Shown here piece after piece: positions 32,572-41,706 of a stretch of DNA of 64,000 bases (positions within the stretch are counted from its first letter, which is position 1; every line of letters begins with the position of its first letter). The stretch lies in NCBI RefSeq assembly GCF_030009775.1, contig NZ_JASCTH010000039.1, positions 22,756 through 86,755 on the forward strand, in the 5' to 3' direction. A program made the translations under genes and the position numbers. Origin of the DNA: Actinoplanes sandaracinus. Its GTDB lineage: Bacteria; Actinomycetota; Actinomycetes; Mycobacteriales; Micromonosporaceae. The notes below the pieces were generated by a model, which did not search any database, was not told where the DNA came from, and was given only the letters and a program-made list of their open reading frames with translations.

Positions 32572-35500
32572 GTGACGAGGCAAGATTCACATGACGGTTC
32601 GTACGAACACGGCGTGTCGGGTTCGCAACCCGGCGCCGGAGACGGTAAGCGGGTTACTGACCCGTCAGCCGCATCTCCGTCATATCTCGACAATTCGGGC
32701 GTCGCTGATGTTTCGCCGTCCGGAGACGTGCCGCCCAGCGGTCGCGCCTCCGTTCCGCCACCGACGGGTGAGGACCGGCAGCCGTTCCCCTGGCAGCAGG
32801 AGAACGGCGCTCCGCCCGCTCCCGGAAGCCCGACACCCGGCCCCGCGAAGCCCGAATCCCCGAAATCTGGATCCGCGTCGTCCGGATCCGCGTCGTCCGG
32901 ATCCGCGTCGTCCGGATCCGTGCCGTCCGGAACTGGGCCGTCCGGAACTGGGCCGTCCGGAACTGGGCCGTCCGGACCTGCGTCGCCTGGATCCGGGCCG
33001 TCCGGATCCGCGCCTTCGGCCTCGCAGCTCCCGCATTCGCCGTTCGAGGCCGGTCCCACCCGGCCTCCGGTAACACCGGCCGCCCCGACCACGCCGGGAC
33101 GAGCCGCTGTCCCTGCCGCCCCGAGCACCCCGGGCCGAGCGAGTGTCCCCACGAGCGGTCAGCCGACCGCGTCGAGTCGGCCCGACGTTCCGGTCGCCGG
33201 CCAGCAGTCCGAGCCAGCGGCCTGGCCGGCCGCCCCGCCGGCGTCCACGCCGGGACGGGCGCGGGTGCCCGGTGTCCCGCCCCAGCCCCCGGTTACCCCT
33301 GCCGGCCCAGAGCAGGCTGCCACCGGGTCGGCGTCGGCTCCCCAGGCCCCAGCGTCTGGGCGGGCCGCCGCCGCACAGGAGGTGCCTACCGCGGGCCAGG
33401 CCTCCACCCTCAACCGGCCCGCTCAGGGACAAGGCCGGCTGCCTCTGTCGTTCCTCCAGGGCCCGGAATCGTCCCCGGGCGGATCCGGGTCCGGGCAGAC
33501 GTCCACTCCGCAGTCATCCGCCTCTGGCCCGCCTGAGGGTGGACCCATGTCTGAGCGGACGTCTGCTTCGCAGTCATCCGCCTTCGCCCAGCCTGTGCCG
33601 GGTCGGTCTGCGCCGGGCCTGCCTGTGCCGGGCCTGCCTGCGCCGGGTCAGTCCGCGCCGGGCCAGCCTGCCGTCCACGGTTCTGCCGCGGGCCAGACGC
33701 CTGCGACCAACTCGCCCACACCGGAGCCCTCCGCCGGGCAACCGTCTGTCGCCGGGCAGCCGCCTGTCTTCGGGCCGTCCGCCGGACAGCCGCCCGCTGC
33801 CGCGAGGGCAACCGAGCAGCAGGCGCCGGTCACCCGAGAGCCCTCTCCTGGCCAGGGAACTGTCCCGCAATCCGCCTCGTCCGGCCATGAGGCCGCGTCG
33901 CCGGGGTCCGTCACCGGGCCGGGGGCGGCGTCGCGTCCCGCTTCGTCCGAGCAGGCCGCCGGCACGCAGTCGGGCTCCTCCGGCCAGGCGGCGGTGCCGC
34001 CCATGCCTCGGGCGGTCCGTGAAGACGCGGCTGCGCATCCGGGCGCGAGGCCGGCGGCGCAACCAGCAGTTTCCGCAGCGACTCCGCCGGTTCCCATGAG
34101 CGCGAACCCGTCCGCGAGTTCCGCGCCGGGGCGCGCGAGTGTGCCGCAGAGCCCAGCACCGGGCCGGGCGGCCGCTCAGGCTCCGGGAACGCCGCGGACG
34201 CTGCCGGGGCAGCCGAATCCTCCGGTGTCGGAAAGCGCAGGCCAACGGCCATCGGGTGCGCCGCGGCCAGATCAACCTGGCACTCGTCCGGCGGACCAGG
34301 GAATCGCGCCGCCGACATCGGCGCCGTCCGGGCACTACCCGCCGAGCGGACCTGGGCCGGCCGGGAACTGGCCGGGCGGCCAGGCCACAGCACACGGTGC
34401 CTGGGCGGCGGCTCCGCCCAGGGCCGGCAGCACACCCGACTCCGGCGCCGACTCGGCTGGCGCCGCCGATCCGGGTCGTACCGCCAACCTCGACCGCTCG
34501 GGAGATACGGGTCGTCCCGTCGGCCTGGATCGTCCGGGAGATGCTGGCCGTCCCGTCGGCCTGGACCGTCCGGGAGATGCCGGTCGTCCCCCGAGTCTCG
34601 ATCCACCTGTGGATCTGGATCGCACCGCGAGCCTCGACCGGCCCGTGGATCTGGATCGCACTGTCAGCCTCAACCGGCCCGTCGATCCGGATCGCACCGC
34701 CAACCTCGACCCGTCCGCGAGCGCACGGGCCGCAGGGAAAGCACCCGGCTCCGGGGCGAACAAACCGGGCACGGGAGGCCCGGCTGGGCAGAACGGGCCG
34801 GCTGGGCAGAACGGGCCGGCTGGGCAGAACGGGCCGGCTGGGCAGAACGGGCTGGCTGGGCAGAACGCCGGCCGGGCCGGGACGGCAAGCGGGCCGGGGT
34901 TCGGGCCGAGTGCACCAGAGCCGGCGCGAAGCGGTGACCAGGCGAGTGCGGCGGGCGGCGGGATCTACGGGCGGTCCTCCGCGCCGTTGAACGCCGCCCG
35001 GGCGAGTGTGCCCGCGGCGCCCCCGGCGGCTCGGCCCGGCGTGGCCCCGTCGACGGGAACCAGCGGCGGCGAGGGACCGGACGAGACGGGACCGCGTCGT
35101 AAACCCCGTACGAAATCGATGGTCGCTCTTGTGGTCCTGGTTTTGATCGCGATGGTCGGCGCGGTCGGCCTCGTGGTGCGGCCCGGACCGGTCGACGGAT
35201 GGCTGGACGCGCTCGGTGGCGAGCCGGCGAACTCACCGGGCACGGTGGCGACCACCCCGGAGCCGACGCCGACACCTGTCCTGCTGGCCGCAGAGGCGGC
35301 CGGTGCGGCGCCCGACCCGGCGGCGGTACGGGAGGCGCTGGATCCGCTGGTGAACGCGAGCGCGCTCGGTTCGAGCGTGCACGTCTCGGTGCTGGATGTG
35401 GCGAGCGACACGGTCCTGTACGAGCGTGCTCCCGGCACGATGACCACGCCCGCCTCGACCACCAAGGTGCTGACCGCGGCGACGGTGCTGGCCGCGCGTG

Positions 35501-36555
35501 GGGCGGCCTACCGGCTGGAGACCCGGGTGGTGGCCGGCAGCGAGCCGGGCGAGGTGGTGATCATCGGTGGTGGTGACGCGTCGCTGGCGGTCGAGGAGGA
35601 CGACAAGGACCTGTTCCCGGGGGCGGCGCGCCTGGACGACCTGGCGGCGCAGGTGAAGAAAGCGCTCGGCGGCACGAAGCCGACCCGGGTGTTGGTGGAC
35701 ACGTCGCTGTTCACCGGGCCGGAGACGGCGACCGGGTGGAGTGCCGACGACATCACGCCGGGCGGGCAGGTGGCCCGGATCCAGTCGCTGATGACGAACG
35801 CGGGCCGGGTGGAGCCGGTGCACAACGAGTTCGGCGGCGATCCGCGGTTCACCGATCCGTCGCTGTCGGCGGGGAAGCTGTTCGCCAAGATGATCGGCGC
35901 CCCGCAGACGACGGTGAGCAAGAGCACGGCCTTGAATCCCGCCCCTTCGGCGTCCGCGGCCGGGAGCACGGGAACCTGGACACCCGGCGCCGAGCTGGGC
36001 AAGGTCGAGTCGCCGCCGCTGGTGCAGATCGTCGACTGGATGCTCCAGCAGAGCGACAACGTGCTGGCCGAGGCGCTCGGGCGGCAGGTGGCGCTGGCGG
36101 CCGGCAAGGAGGCGAGCTTCGCGGGCACCGCGGAGGCGATGAGCGACAAGCTGCGTGAGCTGGGACTTCCGGCGGACGAGGCGGAGTTGTTCGATGCCAG
36201 CGGACTCTCCAACCGCAACGGCATCAGCCCGACGCTGCTGGTCCGGACGCTGGCGCTGGCGGCCGGCGACTCGCAGCCCGCGCTGGGCAACATCTTCAAC
36301 GGGCTGCCGGTGGCCGGCTGGTCGGGCACGCTGGTGACGCGGTTCGCCACGCCCAGCGGCAACGAGACGGCGCAGGGCATCGTGCGGGCCAAGACCGGCT
36401 CGCTGACCGGCGTGAACTCGCTGGCCGGGGTGCTGGTCACCCGGGAGCAGCGGGTGCTCGCCTTCGCGATCATGGCGAAGGGCGGGCCGGACGCGATCGC
36501 CGCCCGGGCGGCGCTGGACGAGGTGGCCGCCAGATTGGTGGCGTGCGGCTGCTGA
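32572..36555 (+). CDS. dacB: D-Ala-D-Ala carboxypeptidase (PBP4/DacB) with giant disordered N-terminal region
   Basis: The product has 1327 residues. Residues 1-840 are low-complexity Pro/Ser/Gly/Ala sequence with several tandem repeats; no domain is seen there. A membrane helix (about 849-872, SMVALVVLVLIAMVGAVGLVV) anchors a C-terminal peptidase S13 domain of about 440 residues. Its active site shows STTK (about 962), SDN (about 1160) and KTGSLTG (about 1273). The enzyme trims peptidoglycan stem peptides outside the cell; the extension would be cytoplasmic. M. tuberculosis Rv3627c has the same peptidase but only about 460 residues. The GTG at 32572 follows a strong AGGAGGGG; ATG 32524 is an alternative. 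The reading frame is continuous, so the repeats are not frameshifted. Confidence 0.9.
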   Translation: MTRQDSHDGSYEHGVSGSQPGAGDGKRVTDPSAASPSYLDNSGVADVSPSGDVPPSGRASVPPPTGEDRQPFPWQQENGAPPAPGSPTPGPAKPESPKSGSASSGSASSGSASSGSVPSGTGPSGTGPSGTGPSGPASPGSGPSGSAPSASQLPHSPFEAGPTRPPVTPAAPTTPGRAAVPAAPSTPGRASVPTSGQPTASSRPDVPVAGQQSEPAAWPAAPPASTPGRARVPGVPPQPPVTPAGPEQAATGSASAPQAPASGRAAAAQEVPTAGQASTLNRPAQGQGRLPLSFLQGPESSPGGSGSGQTSTPQSSASGPPEGGPMSERTSASQSSAFAQPVPGRSAPGLPVPGLPAPGQSAPGQPAVHGSAAGQTPATNSPTPEPSAGQPSVAGQPPVFGPSAGQPPAAARATEQQAPVTREPSPGQGTVPQSASSGHEAASPGSVTGPGAASRPASSEQAAGTQSGSSGQAAVPPMPRAVREDAAAHPGARPAAQPAVSAATPPVPMSANPSASSAPGRASVPQSPAPGRAAAQAPGTPRTLPGQPNPPVSESAGQRPSGAPRPDQPGTRPADQGIAPPTSAPSGHYPPSGPGPAGNWPGGQATAHGAWAAAPPRAGSTPDSGADSAGAADPGRTANLDRSGDTGRPVGLDRPGDAGRPVGLDRPGDAGRPPSLDPPVDLDRTASLDRPVDLDRTVSLNRPVDPDRTANLDPSASARAAGKAPGSGANKPGTGGPAGQNGPAGQNGPAGQNGPAGQNGLAGQNAGRAGTASGPGFGPSAPEPARSGDQASAAGGGIYGRSSAPLNAARASVPAAPPAARPGVAPSTGTSGGEGPDETGPRRKPRTKSMVALVVLVLIAMVGAVGLVVRPGPVDGWLDALGGEPANSPGTVATTPEPTPTPVLLAAEAAGAAPDPAAVREALDPLVNASALGSSVHVSVLDVASDTVLYERAPGTMTTPASTTKVLTAATVLAARGAAYRLETRVVAGSEPGEVVIIGGGDASLAVEEDDKDLFPGAARLDDLAAQVKKALGGTKPTRVLVDTSLFTGPETATGWSADDITPGGQVARIQSLMTNAGRVEPVHNEFGGDPRFTDPSLSAGKLFAKMIGAPQTTVSKSTALNPAPSASAAGSTGTWTPGAELGKVESPPLVQIVDWMLQQSDNVLAEALGRQVALAAGKEASFAGTAEAMSDKLRELGLPADEAELFDASGLSNRNGISPTLLVRTLALAAGDSQPALGNIFNGLPVAGWSGTLVTRFATPSGNETAQGIVRAKTGSLTGVNSLAGVLVTREQRVLAFAIMAKGGPDAIAARAALDEVAARLVACGC
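32866..33015 (+). repeat. Ten 15-bp tandem units in dacB
   Basis: The unit TCCGGATCCGCGTCG and close variants (TCCGGAACTGGGCCG) repeat ten times in frame and encode SGSAS and SGTGP pentapeptides. Confidence 0.95.
34606..34713 (+). repeat. Three 36-bp tandem units in dacB
   Basis: Units at 34606, 34642 and 34678 encode the 12-residue motif PVDLDRTASLDR and variants. A related GDAGRPVGLDRP repeat lies just before (about 34500-34590). Confidence 0.9.
34777..34866 (+). repeat. Five 18-bp tandem units in dacB
   Basis: The unit GGGCCGGCTGGGCAGAAC is repeated five times almost exactly and encodes PAGQNG. Near identity suggests recent expansion or slippage. Confidence 0.95.
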
Positions 36556-36567
36556 CCTTTTCCAGAC

Positions 36568-36652
36568 CGCCGGTCCTTCGAGGTCGTTGGTCCTCCACAG
36601 GCCGCGGGTCCTTCGAGGTCGTTGGTCCCTCCAGGCCGCTGGTCCTTGGAGG
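36568..36652. repeat. Degenerate 34-35-bp tandem repeat between dacB and DUF2342 gene
   Basis: Two near-identical units (36568 and 36602; core GGTCCTTCGAGGTCGTTGG) and a truncated third (36636, TGGTCCTTGGAGG) fill most of the 163-bp gap. Internal GGTCC/GGACC-type pairing could form small hairpins. Confidence 0.8.
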
Positions 36653-36706
36653 CCGCTGATCCGCGGGTCCGGGGTTTCACCTGAGTGCGGTGTGGAACCA
36701 CGCGGG

Positions 36707-36712
36707 TACGGT
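36707..36712 (+). promoter_or_regulatory. -10 box of DUF2342 protease gene
   Basis: TACGGT, 6 bases before ATG 36719. Confidence 0.45.
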
Positions 36713-36718
36713 GGCTGC

Positions 36719-37759
36719 ATGGCGCAGTTCGTTGACTGGGATCTGGCCGCCGCAACCGCGGGCGCGCTGTCGAAATCGGGCCCTGCGGTCTCCTACGAGG
36801 AGGCCACCCAGGTGGTCTCCGATCTGCGGGCACTGACCGACGAGGCTGCGGTGCACGTCGCGGCGTACACGGGTTTGACCTCGCAGACGGAGGTGCCACC
36901 GGTCCGCGTGGTGGACCGCCGTGACTGGGCGAAGGTGAACATCTCCGGCCTGCAGCGGATCATCGGCCCCCTGGTCACCCGGCTGTCGGGTGACAAGGAG
37001 CCGGGCCCGCTGGCCGACGCGATCGGCTCCCGGGTGACCGGCGTGCAGGCCGGGACGGTGCTGGCCTATCTCTCCGGCCGCGTCCTCGGGCAGTACGAGG
37101 TGTTCTCCGGCGATCCGGGCCAGTTGCTGCTCAACGCGCCGAACATCGTCGAGGTGGAGCGCCGGATCGACGCCGACCCGCGCGATTTCCGGCTGTGGGT
37201 GTGCCTGCACGAGGTGACCCACCGCACCCAGTTCACCGCGGTCCCGTGGATGCGCGGCTACTTCCTCGGCGAGGTGCAAGCGTTCGTCGACGCCTCGCAG
37301 GGTGGCGAGCACATGCTGGAGCGGCTGCGCCGCGGGGTGGCGACACTCTCCGACGCGCTGCGTGACGAGGACAGCCGGGTCTCGGTGCTCGACATCGTGC
37401 AGACGCCGGCCCAGCGCGCGGTGCTCGACCGCCTGACCGCGCTGATGACCCTGCTCGAGGGGCACGCCGAGTTCGTCATGGACGGAGTGGGCCCCGAGGT
37501 GATCCCTTCGGTCGAGTCGATCCGGGCCAAGTTCAACCGTCGCCGCGAGGGCGGCAACCCCCTGGAGAAGGCGATCCGCCGGGTGCTCGGCATCGAGGTC
37601 AAGATGCGGCAGTACGCGGAGGGCCGCAAGTTCGTGCACGGCGTCCACGAACGGGTCGGCATGGACGGCTTCAACAAGATCTTCGAGTCGCCGCTGACGC
37701 TGCCCCGGCTGGATGAGCTGGGCGACCCGGACGCCTGGGTGGCGCGGGTGCACCACTAG
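36719..37759 (+). CDS. Zinc-dependent metalloprotease, DUF2342 family
   Basis: The product has 346 residues. The zinc motif is CLHEVTHRTQF (HExxH), with a downstream Glu in LLEGHAEFVMD as possible third ligand. VGQYEV-like FSGDPGQLLLNAPNI and RQYAEGRKFV are family features of the actinobacterial coenzyme F420-linked-named DUF2342 proteins. The substrate is unknown. No signal peptide or membrane helix is seen, so it is cytoplasmic. It sits between dacB and tilS as in M. tuberculosis (Rv3626c). The start is set by the TACGGT box. The next gene starts two bases after its stop. Confidence 0.9.
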   Translation: MAQFVDWDLAAATAGALSKSGPAVSYEEATQVVSDLRALTDEAAVHVAAYTGLTSQTEVPPVRVVDRRDWAKVNISGLQRIIGPLVTRLSGDKEPGPLADAIGSRVTGVQAGTVLAYLSGRVLGQYEVFSGDPGQLLLNAPNIVEVERRIDADPRDFRLWVCLHEVTHRTQFTAVPWMRGYFLGEVQAFVDASQGGEHMLERLRRGVATLSDALRDEDSRVSVLDIVQTPAQRAVLDRLTALMTLLEGHAEFVMDGVGPEVIPSVESIRAKFNRRREGGNPLEKAIRRVLGIEVKMRQYAEGRKFVHGVHERVGMDGFNKIFESPLTLPRLDELGDPDAWVARVHH

Positions 37760-37761
37760 CC

Positions 37762-38736
37762 ATGGCCAGGATCCCGCCGCCGGTGGCGGCAGTGCGCATG
37801 GCGGTGCGCCGGGGACTGGCCGACATCGGCGAGGACGCCCTGGTTCTGGTGGCGTGCTCGGGTGGAGCCGATTCTTTGGCACTGGCCTCTGCGGCCCGGT
37901 TCTCCCGTCGCCGGGTGGGTCTCGTCACGGTCGACCACGGCCTTCAGGAGGGTTCCGACCGGCGGGCCCGGTCGGTGGCGGCCTGGGCGCGGGACGCCGG
38001 GTTCGACCCGGTCCGGATCGAGACGGTTTCGGTGGCCGGCCTGCCCGGCGGTCCGGAGGCGGCTGCCCGCACCGCCCGCTACGAAGCGCTGGCCGGCGCC
38101 GCGGCCGAGGCCGGCGCGGCCGCGGTGCTGCTCGGGCACACCCGTGACGACCAGGCGGAGACGGTTCTGCTGGCGCTGGCGCGCGGGGCCGGGCCGCGGG
38201 GGCTGTCCGGGATGCCGGGGCGGCGCGGGATCTACCGGCGGCCGCTGCTCGACGTCGCCCGGGCGGACACCCGCAAGGCGTGTGCCGCGCTGGGCCTGGC
38301 GCCCTGGGAGGATCCGCACAACACCGATCCGGCGTACGCGCGGTCGCGCGTGCGCGCCTCGGTCCTGCCGGCTCTGGTGGACGCGCTCGGCCCGGCCGTT
38401 CTCGGCAACCTGGCCCGGACGGCGTCGCTGGTGGCGGCGGACAACGAGGCGCTGGACGGGTTGTCGGCCGTCGCTCTGGAGTCGGCCCGCTCCGCGGCGG
38501 GGCTGTCGGTGCCCGTGCTGGCCGGGCTGTCAGCGGCGATCCGCGGCCGGGTGCTGCACCGGTGGGCGCGTGAGCTGGGGGCCCCGGGCGGCGCCCTGGC
38601 GTACGCGCATGTGGTCGCTCTGGACGCCCTGGTGACCGGCTGGCACGGTCAGGGGCCGGTGTTCCTGCCCGCCGGAATCGGCGTGGCACGCCGATCGGAT
38701 GACCTCGTACGGGTGGTTCCCGCCAATATCAGTTGA
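37762..38736 (+). CDS. tilS: tRNA(Ile)-lysidine synthetase
   Basis: The product has 324 residues. It converts cytidine 34 of tRNA-Ile(CAU) to lysidine so that AUA is read. The PP-loop is VACSGGADSLAL (about 30-41), followed by VTVDHGLQEGSD and GHTRDDQAETVLL, all conserved. WEDPHNTDPAYARSRVR is the second conserved block. The C-terminal tRNA-binding extension is the short actinobacterial version. It overlaps nothing but starts 2 bases after the protease gene, so they are co-transcribed. Confidence 0.95.
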   Translation: MARIPPPVAAVRMAVRRGLADIGEDALVLVACSGGADSLALASAARFSRRRVGLVTVDHGLQEGSDRRARSVAAWARDAGFDPVRIETVSVAGLPGGPEAAARTARYEALAGAAAEAGAAAVLLGHTRDDQAETVLLALARGAGPRGLSGMPGRRGIYRRPLLDVARADTRKACAALGLAPWEDPHNTDPAYARSRVRASVLPALVDALGPAVLGNLARTASLVAADNEALDGLSAVALESARSAAGLSVPVLAGLSAAIRGRVLHRWARELGAPGGALAYAHVVALDALVTGWHGQGPVFLPAGIGVARRSDDLVRVVPANIS

Positions 38737-38800
38737 GGTCTCCCGTTCGGAAAGCGGCCCCGTTCGCCGATCGGTAACCTCCATACGGCAGGCTAGACCC

Positions 38801-39376
38801 ATGGCTGATGGCTCTTGGTACGACGCCGACATCGACCACGTGATCATCTCGGAGCAACAGATCCGGGAAAAGATCGACGAACTGGCCAAGCAGGTGTCCG
38901 TGGACCACACCGACGCCGAGGACGGCATCCTCCTCGTCTGCGTGCTGAAGGGCGCGGTCATGTTCATGGCCGACTTCGCCCGCGCGCTGGGCAAGCACGG
39001 CCCGTCGACCGAGATGGAGTTCATGGCCGTCTCGTCGTACGGGCAGGGGACGACCTCCTCGGGCGTGGTGCGCATCCTGAAGGACCTGGACCGGGACATC
39101 GCCGGTCGGCACGTGCTCGTCATCGAGGACATCGTGGACTCCGGACTGACCCTCTCCTGGCTGATGAAGTACCTGGAGTCGCGGGGTCCCGCCAGCGTCG
39201 AGGTGGTGGCCCTGTTCCGCAAGCCGGACGCGGTCAAGGTGCAGGTCCCGGTCCGTTACGTGGGCTTCGACATCCCCAACGAGTTCGTGGTCGGTTACGG
39301 CCTGGACTTCGCGGAGCGTTACCGGGAGTTGCCGTACGTCGGGGTTCTCAAGCCTGAGGTGTACGCCCGTAGCTGA
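38801..39376 (+). CDS. hpt: Hypoxanthine phosphoribosyltransferase
   Basis: The product has 191 residues. It salvages hypoxanthine and guanine with PRPP. The PRPP loop is VLVIEDIVDSGLTLSWLM and the flexible loop region reads VSSYGQGTTSSG. The C-terminal metal/base contact is VGYGLDFAERYRELPYVGVL. The ATG at 38801 is preferred over an in-frame start at 38699 because it begins at the family N-terminus; no clear ribosome-binding site precedes it. It follows tilS by 64 bases. Confidence 0.95.
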   Translation: MADGSWYDADIDHVIISEQQIREKIDELAKQVSVDHTDAEDGILLVCVLKGAVMFMADFARALGKHGPSTEMEFMAVSSYGQGTTSSGVVRILKDLDRDIAGRHVLVIEDIVDSGLTLSWLMKYLESRGPASVEVVALFRKPDAVKVQVPVRYVGFDIPNEFVVGYGLDFAERYRELPYVGVLKPEVYARS

Positions 39377-39690
39377 ACCGCTTTCTCAGCGTGTTCTCAG
39401 TATTGCTTCGTTATGGGCGTTTTTGCACCTGAACCGCCCTTATTTTACCGACCGTATGCGCAGTTCGCCCTGCGGGCTCACGGGTTCGCAATCGGCACCT
39501 ACGGTGTACGGTCGAGTGACCGATGGCGTCGTGTCACAAGCGCTGGAGGGGCTGGGGCCCGGTTCTCCACCCGCTGTATTGAAAAAATGCGGAGGGGGTA
39601 ACGGTTCCCGGCAGCCGCCGGTGGGCGGCGACGTTGAGGTGACCAGGACGCCGATCAGGAGGGTCCGGGCGCTTGGCGCCCGACAACAGT
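39377..39690. other. Region between hpt and ftsH
   Basis: No gene is seen in the 314 bases. An AT-richer stretch (39400-39450, with TTGCTTCG and TTATTTTACC) is the likely ftsH promoter area. AGGAGGG (39656-39662) precedes a TTG at 39673 that sits in the loop of a small hairpin (GGGCGC at 39667, GCGCCC at 39676). Confidence 0.5.
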
Positions 39691-41706
39691 ATGGAACGTA
39701 CGCGTTTCTTCCGCCGCCCGGTGGTCTGGATCATTCTGGTGATCATCGGCGTAGTCGCGCTGAGTACGGTCTTCACCAGTGGTCCGAGCTACCAGAGGGT
39801 CGAGACATCGGTCGCGCTTGAGCGTCTGAACCAGCCCGGCATCGCGAAGGTCGTCCAGAAGGACAAGGAGCAGACGCTCCAGATCGACCTCGCCCGGTCG
39901 GAGACGTTCAACAACAAGTCGACCGACAAGATCGAAGCTCAGTATCCCTACGAGCTGACCGACGAGATCTGGGCGCGGGTCGCCCAGTCCAAGAGTCAGA
40001 ATCTGATCACCGGGACCACTGACACCACGGTCTCCGGCGACAACATTCTTCTCAGCATCCTGATCAACCTGCTGCCGATCGCGATCCTCGTGGTCCTCCT
40101 GCTGCTGTTCATGTCGCAGATGCAGGGTGGCGGCTCCCGGGTGCTCAACTTCGGCAAGTCCAAAGCGAAGATGATCACCAAGGACACGCCGAAGACGACG
40201 TTCGCCGACGTGGCGGGTGCTGACGAGGCGGTCGAGGAACTCCACGAGATCAAGGACTTCCTCCAGAACCCCACGAAATACCAGGCACTCGGCGCCAAGA
40301 TCCCGAAGGGCGTGCTGCTCTTCGGCTCTCCGGGCACCGGTAAGACGCTGCTGGCCCGCGCCGTCGCCGGCGAGGCCGGGGTGCCGTTCTACTCCATCTC
40401 CGGCTCGGACTTCGTGGAGATGTTCGTCGGTGTCGGCGCGAGCCGGGTCCGCGACCTCTTCGAGCAGGCCAAGGCGAATGCCCCGGCGATCGTCTTCGTC
40501 GACGAGATCGACGCTGTCGGCCGGCACCGTGGCGCCGGCATGGGCGGCGGCCACGACGAGCGCGAGCAGACGCTCAACCAGCTGCTCGTCGAGATGGACG
40601 GCTTCGACACCAAGGGCGGCGTGATCCTGATCGCGGCCACCAACCGGCCGGACATCCTCGACCCGGCGCTGCTGCGCCCGGGCCGATTCGACCGGCAGAT
40701 CCCGGTGGACAATCCCGACATGGAAGGCCGCAAGGCGATCCTGCGGGTGCACGCCAAGGGCAAGCCGTTCACGCCCGACGTCGACCTCGACTCGGTGGCC
40801 CGGCGCACCCCCGGCTTCTCCGGCGCCGACCTGGCCAACGTGATCAACGAGTCCGCGCTGCTGACCGCCCGGAACGAGAAGCGGGCGATCTCCAACGAGT
40901 TCCTCGAAGAGGCGATCGACCGGGTCATCGCCGGCCCCGAGCGTCGCACCCGGGCGATGAGCGACAAGGAAAAGAAGATCACCGCGTACCACGAGGGTGG
41001 ACACGCGCTGGTCGCCTACGCCCTGCCGCACTCCGCGCCGGTGCACAAGGTGACGATCCTGCCGCGTGGCCGTTCGCTGGGCCACACGCTGGTGCTGCCG
41101 ACCGAGGACAAGTACACCCAGACCCGGGCCGAGATGATCGACACCCTGGCGTACGCGCTGGGTGGCCGGGCCGCCGAGGAGCTCGTCTTCCACGAGCCCA
41201 CCACCGGCGCCGGCAACGACATCGAGAAGGCGACCAGCCTGGCGAAGGCCATGGTCACCCAGTACGGCATGAGTTCGAAACTGGGCGCTGTGAAGTACGG
41301 CAGCACCGGTGACGAGCCGTTCATGGGCCGCAGCATGGGTCACGAGAAGTCGTACTCCGACGCGGTCGCCGCCGACATCGACGGCGAGGTGCGGGCCCTC
41401 ATCGAGCTCGCCCACGACGAGGCCTGGGAAATCCTCGTCGAGTACCGCGACGTCCTCGACGACATGGTGCTCGAGTTGATGGAGAAGGAAACCATCACTC
41501 AGGACGACATGAACCGGATCTGCGCCCGAGTGGCCAAGCGTCCGCCCATGTCGCCGTTCAACGGATTCGGCAAGCGGCTCCCCTCCGAGGCGCCGCCGGT
41601 GCTGACCCCCGCCGAGCGGGACAAGCTGAAGGCGCAGGCCGAGGCTGACGGGCAGATCGCGGTCGGGCACAACCCGAACGCGAACGGTGCGGAAGGCAGC
41701 AACTGA
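39691..41706 (+). CDS. ftsH: ATP-dependent zinc metalloprotease FtsH
   Basis: The product has 671 residues from ATG 39691. It is a hexameric membrane protease that degrades misfolded membrane and some cytoplasmic proteins. Two membrane helices (about 8-27 and 120-140) flank an outer domain. The AAA domain has Walker A FGSPGTGKTLLA (about 213), Walker B IVFVDEIDAVGR and the second region of homology AATNRPDILDPALLRPGRFDR. The zinc site is AYHEGGHALVA (about 434). The C-terminus lacks the long Pro-rich tail of M. tuberculosis FtsH. An in-frame TTG at 39673 has AGGAGGG 10 bases upstream, so a six-residue longer form is possible. Its stop overlaps the probable folE start (CTGA). Confidence 0.96.
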   Translation: MERTRFFRRPVVWIILVIIGVVALSTVFTSGPSYQRVETSVALERLNQPGIAKVVQKDKEQTLQIDLARSETFNNKSTDKIEAQYPYELTDEIWARVAQSKSQNLITGTTDTTVSGDNILLSILINLLPIAILVVLLLLFMSQMQGGGSRVLNFGKSKAKMITKDTPKTTFADVAGADEAVEELHEIKDFLQNPTKYQALGAKIPKGVLLFGSPGTGKTLLARAVAGEAGVPFYSISGSDFVEMFVGVGASRVRDLFEQAKANAPAIVFVDEIDAVGRHRGAGMGGGHDEREQTLNQLLVEMDGFDTKGGVILIAATNRPDILDPALLRPGRFDRQIPVDNPDMEGRKAILRVHAKGKPFTPDVDLDSVARRTPGFSGADLANVINESALLTARNEKRAISNEFLEEAIDRVIAGPERRTRAMSDKEKKITAYHEGGHALVAYALPHSAPVHKVTILPRGRSLGHTLVLPTEDKYTQTRAEMIDTLAYALGGRAAEELVFHEPTTGAGNDIEKATSLAKAMVTQYGMSSKLGAVKYGSTGDEPFMGRSMGHEKSYSDAVAADIDGEVRALIELAHDEAWEILVEYRDVLDDMVLELMEKETITQDDMNRICARVAKRPPMSPFNGFGKRLPSEAPPVLTPAERDKLKAQAEADGQIAVGHNPNANGAEGSN

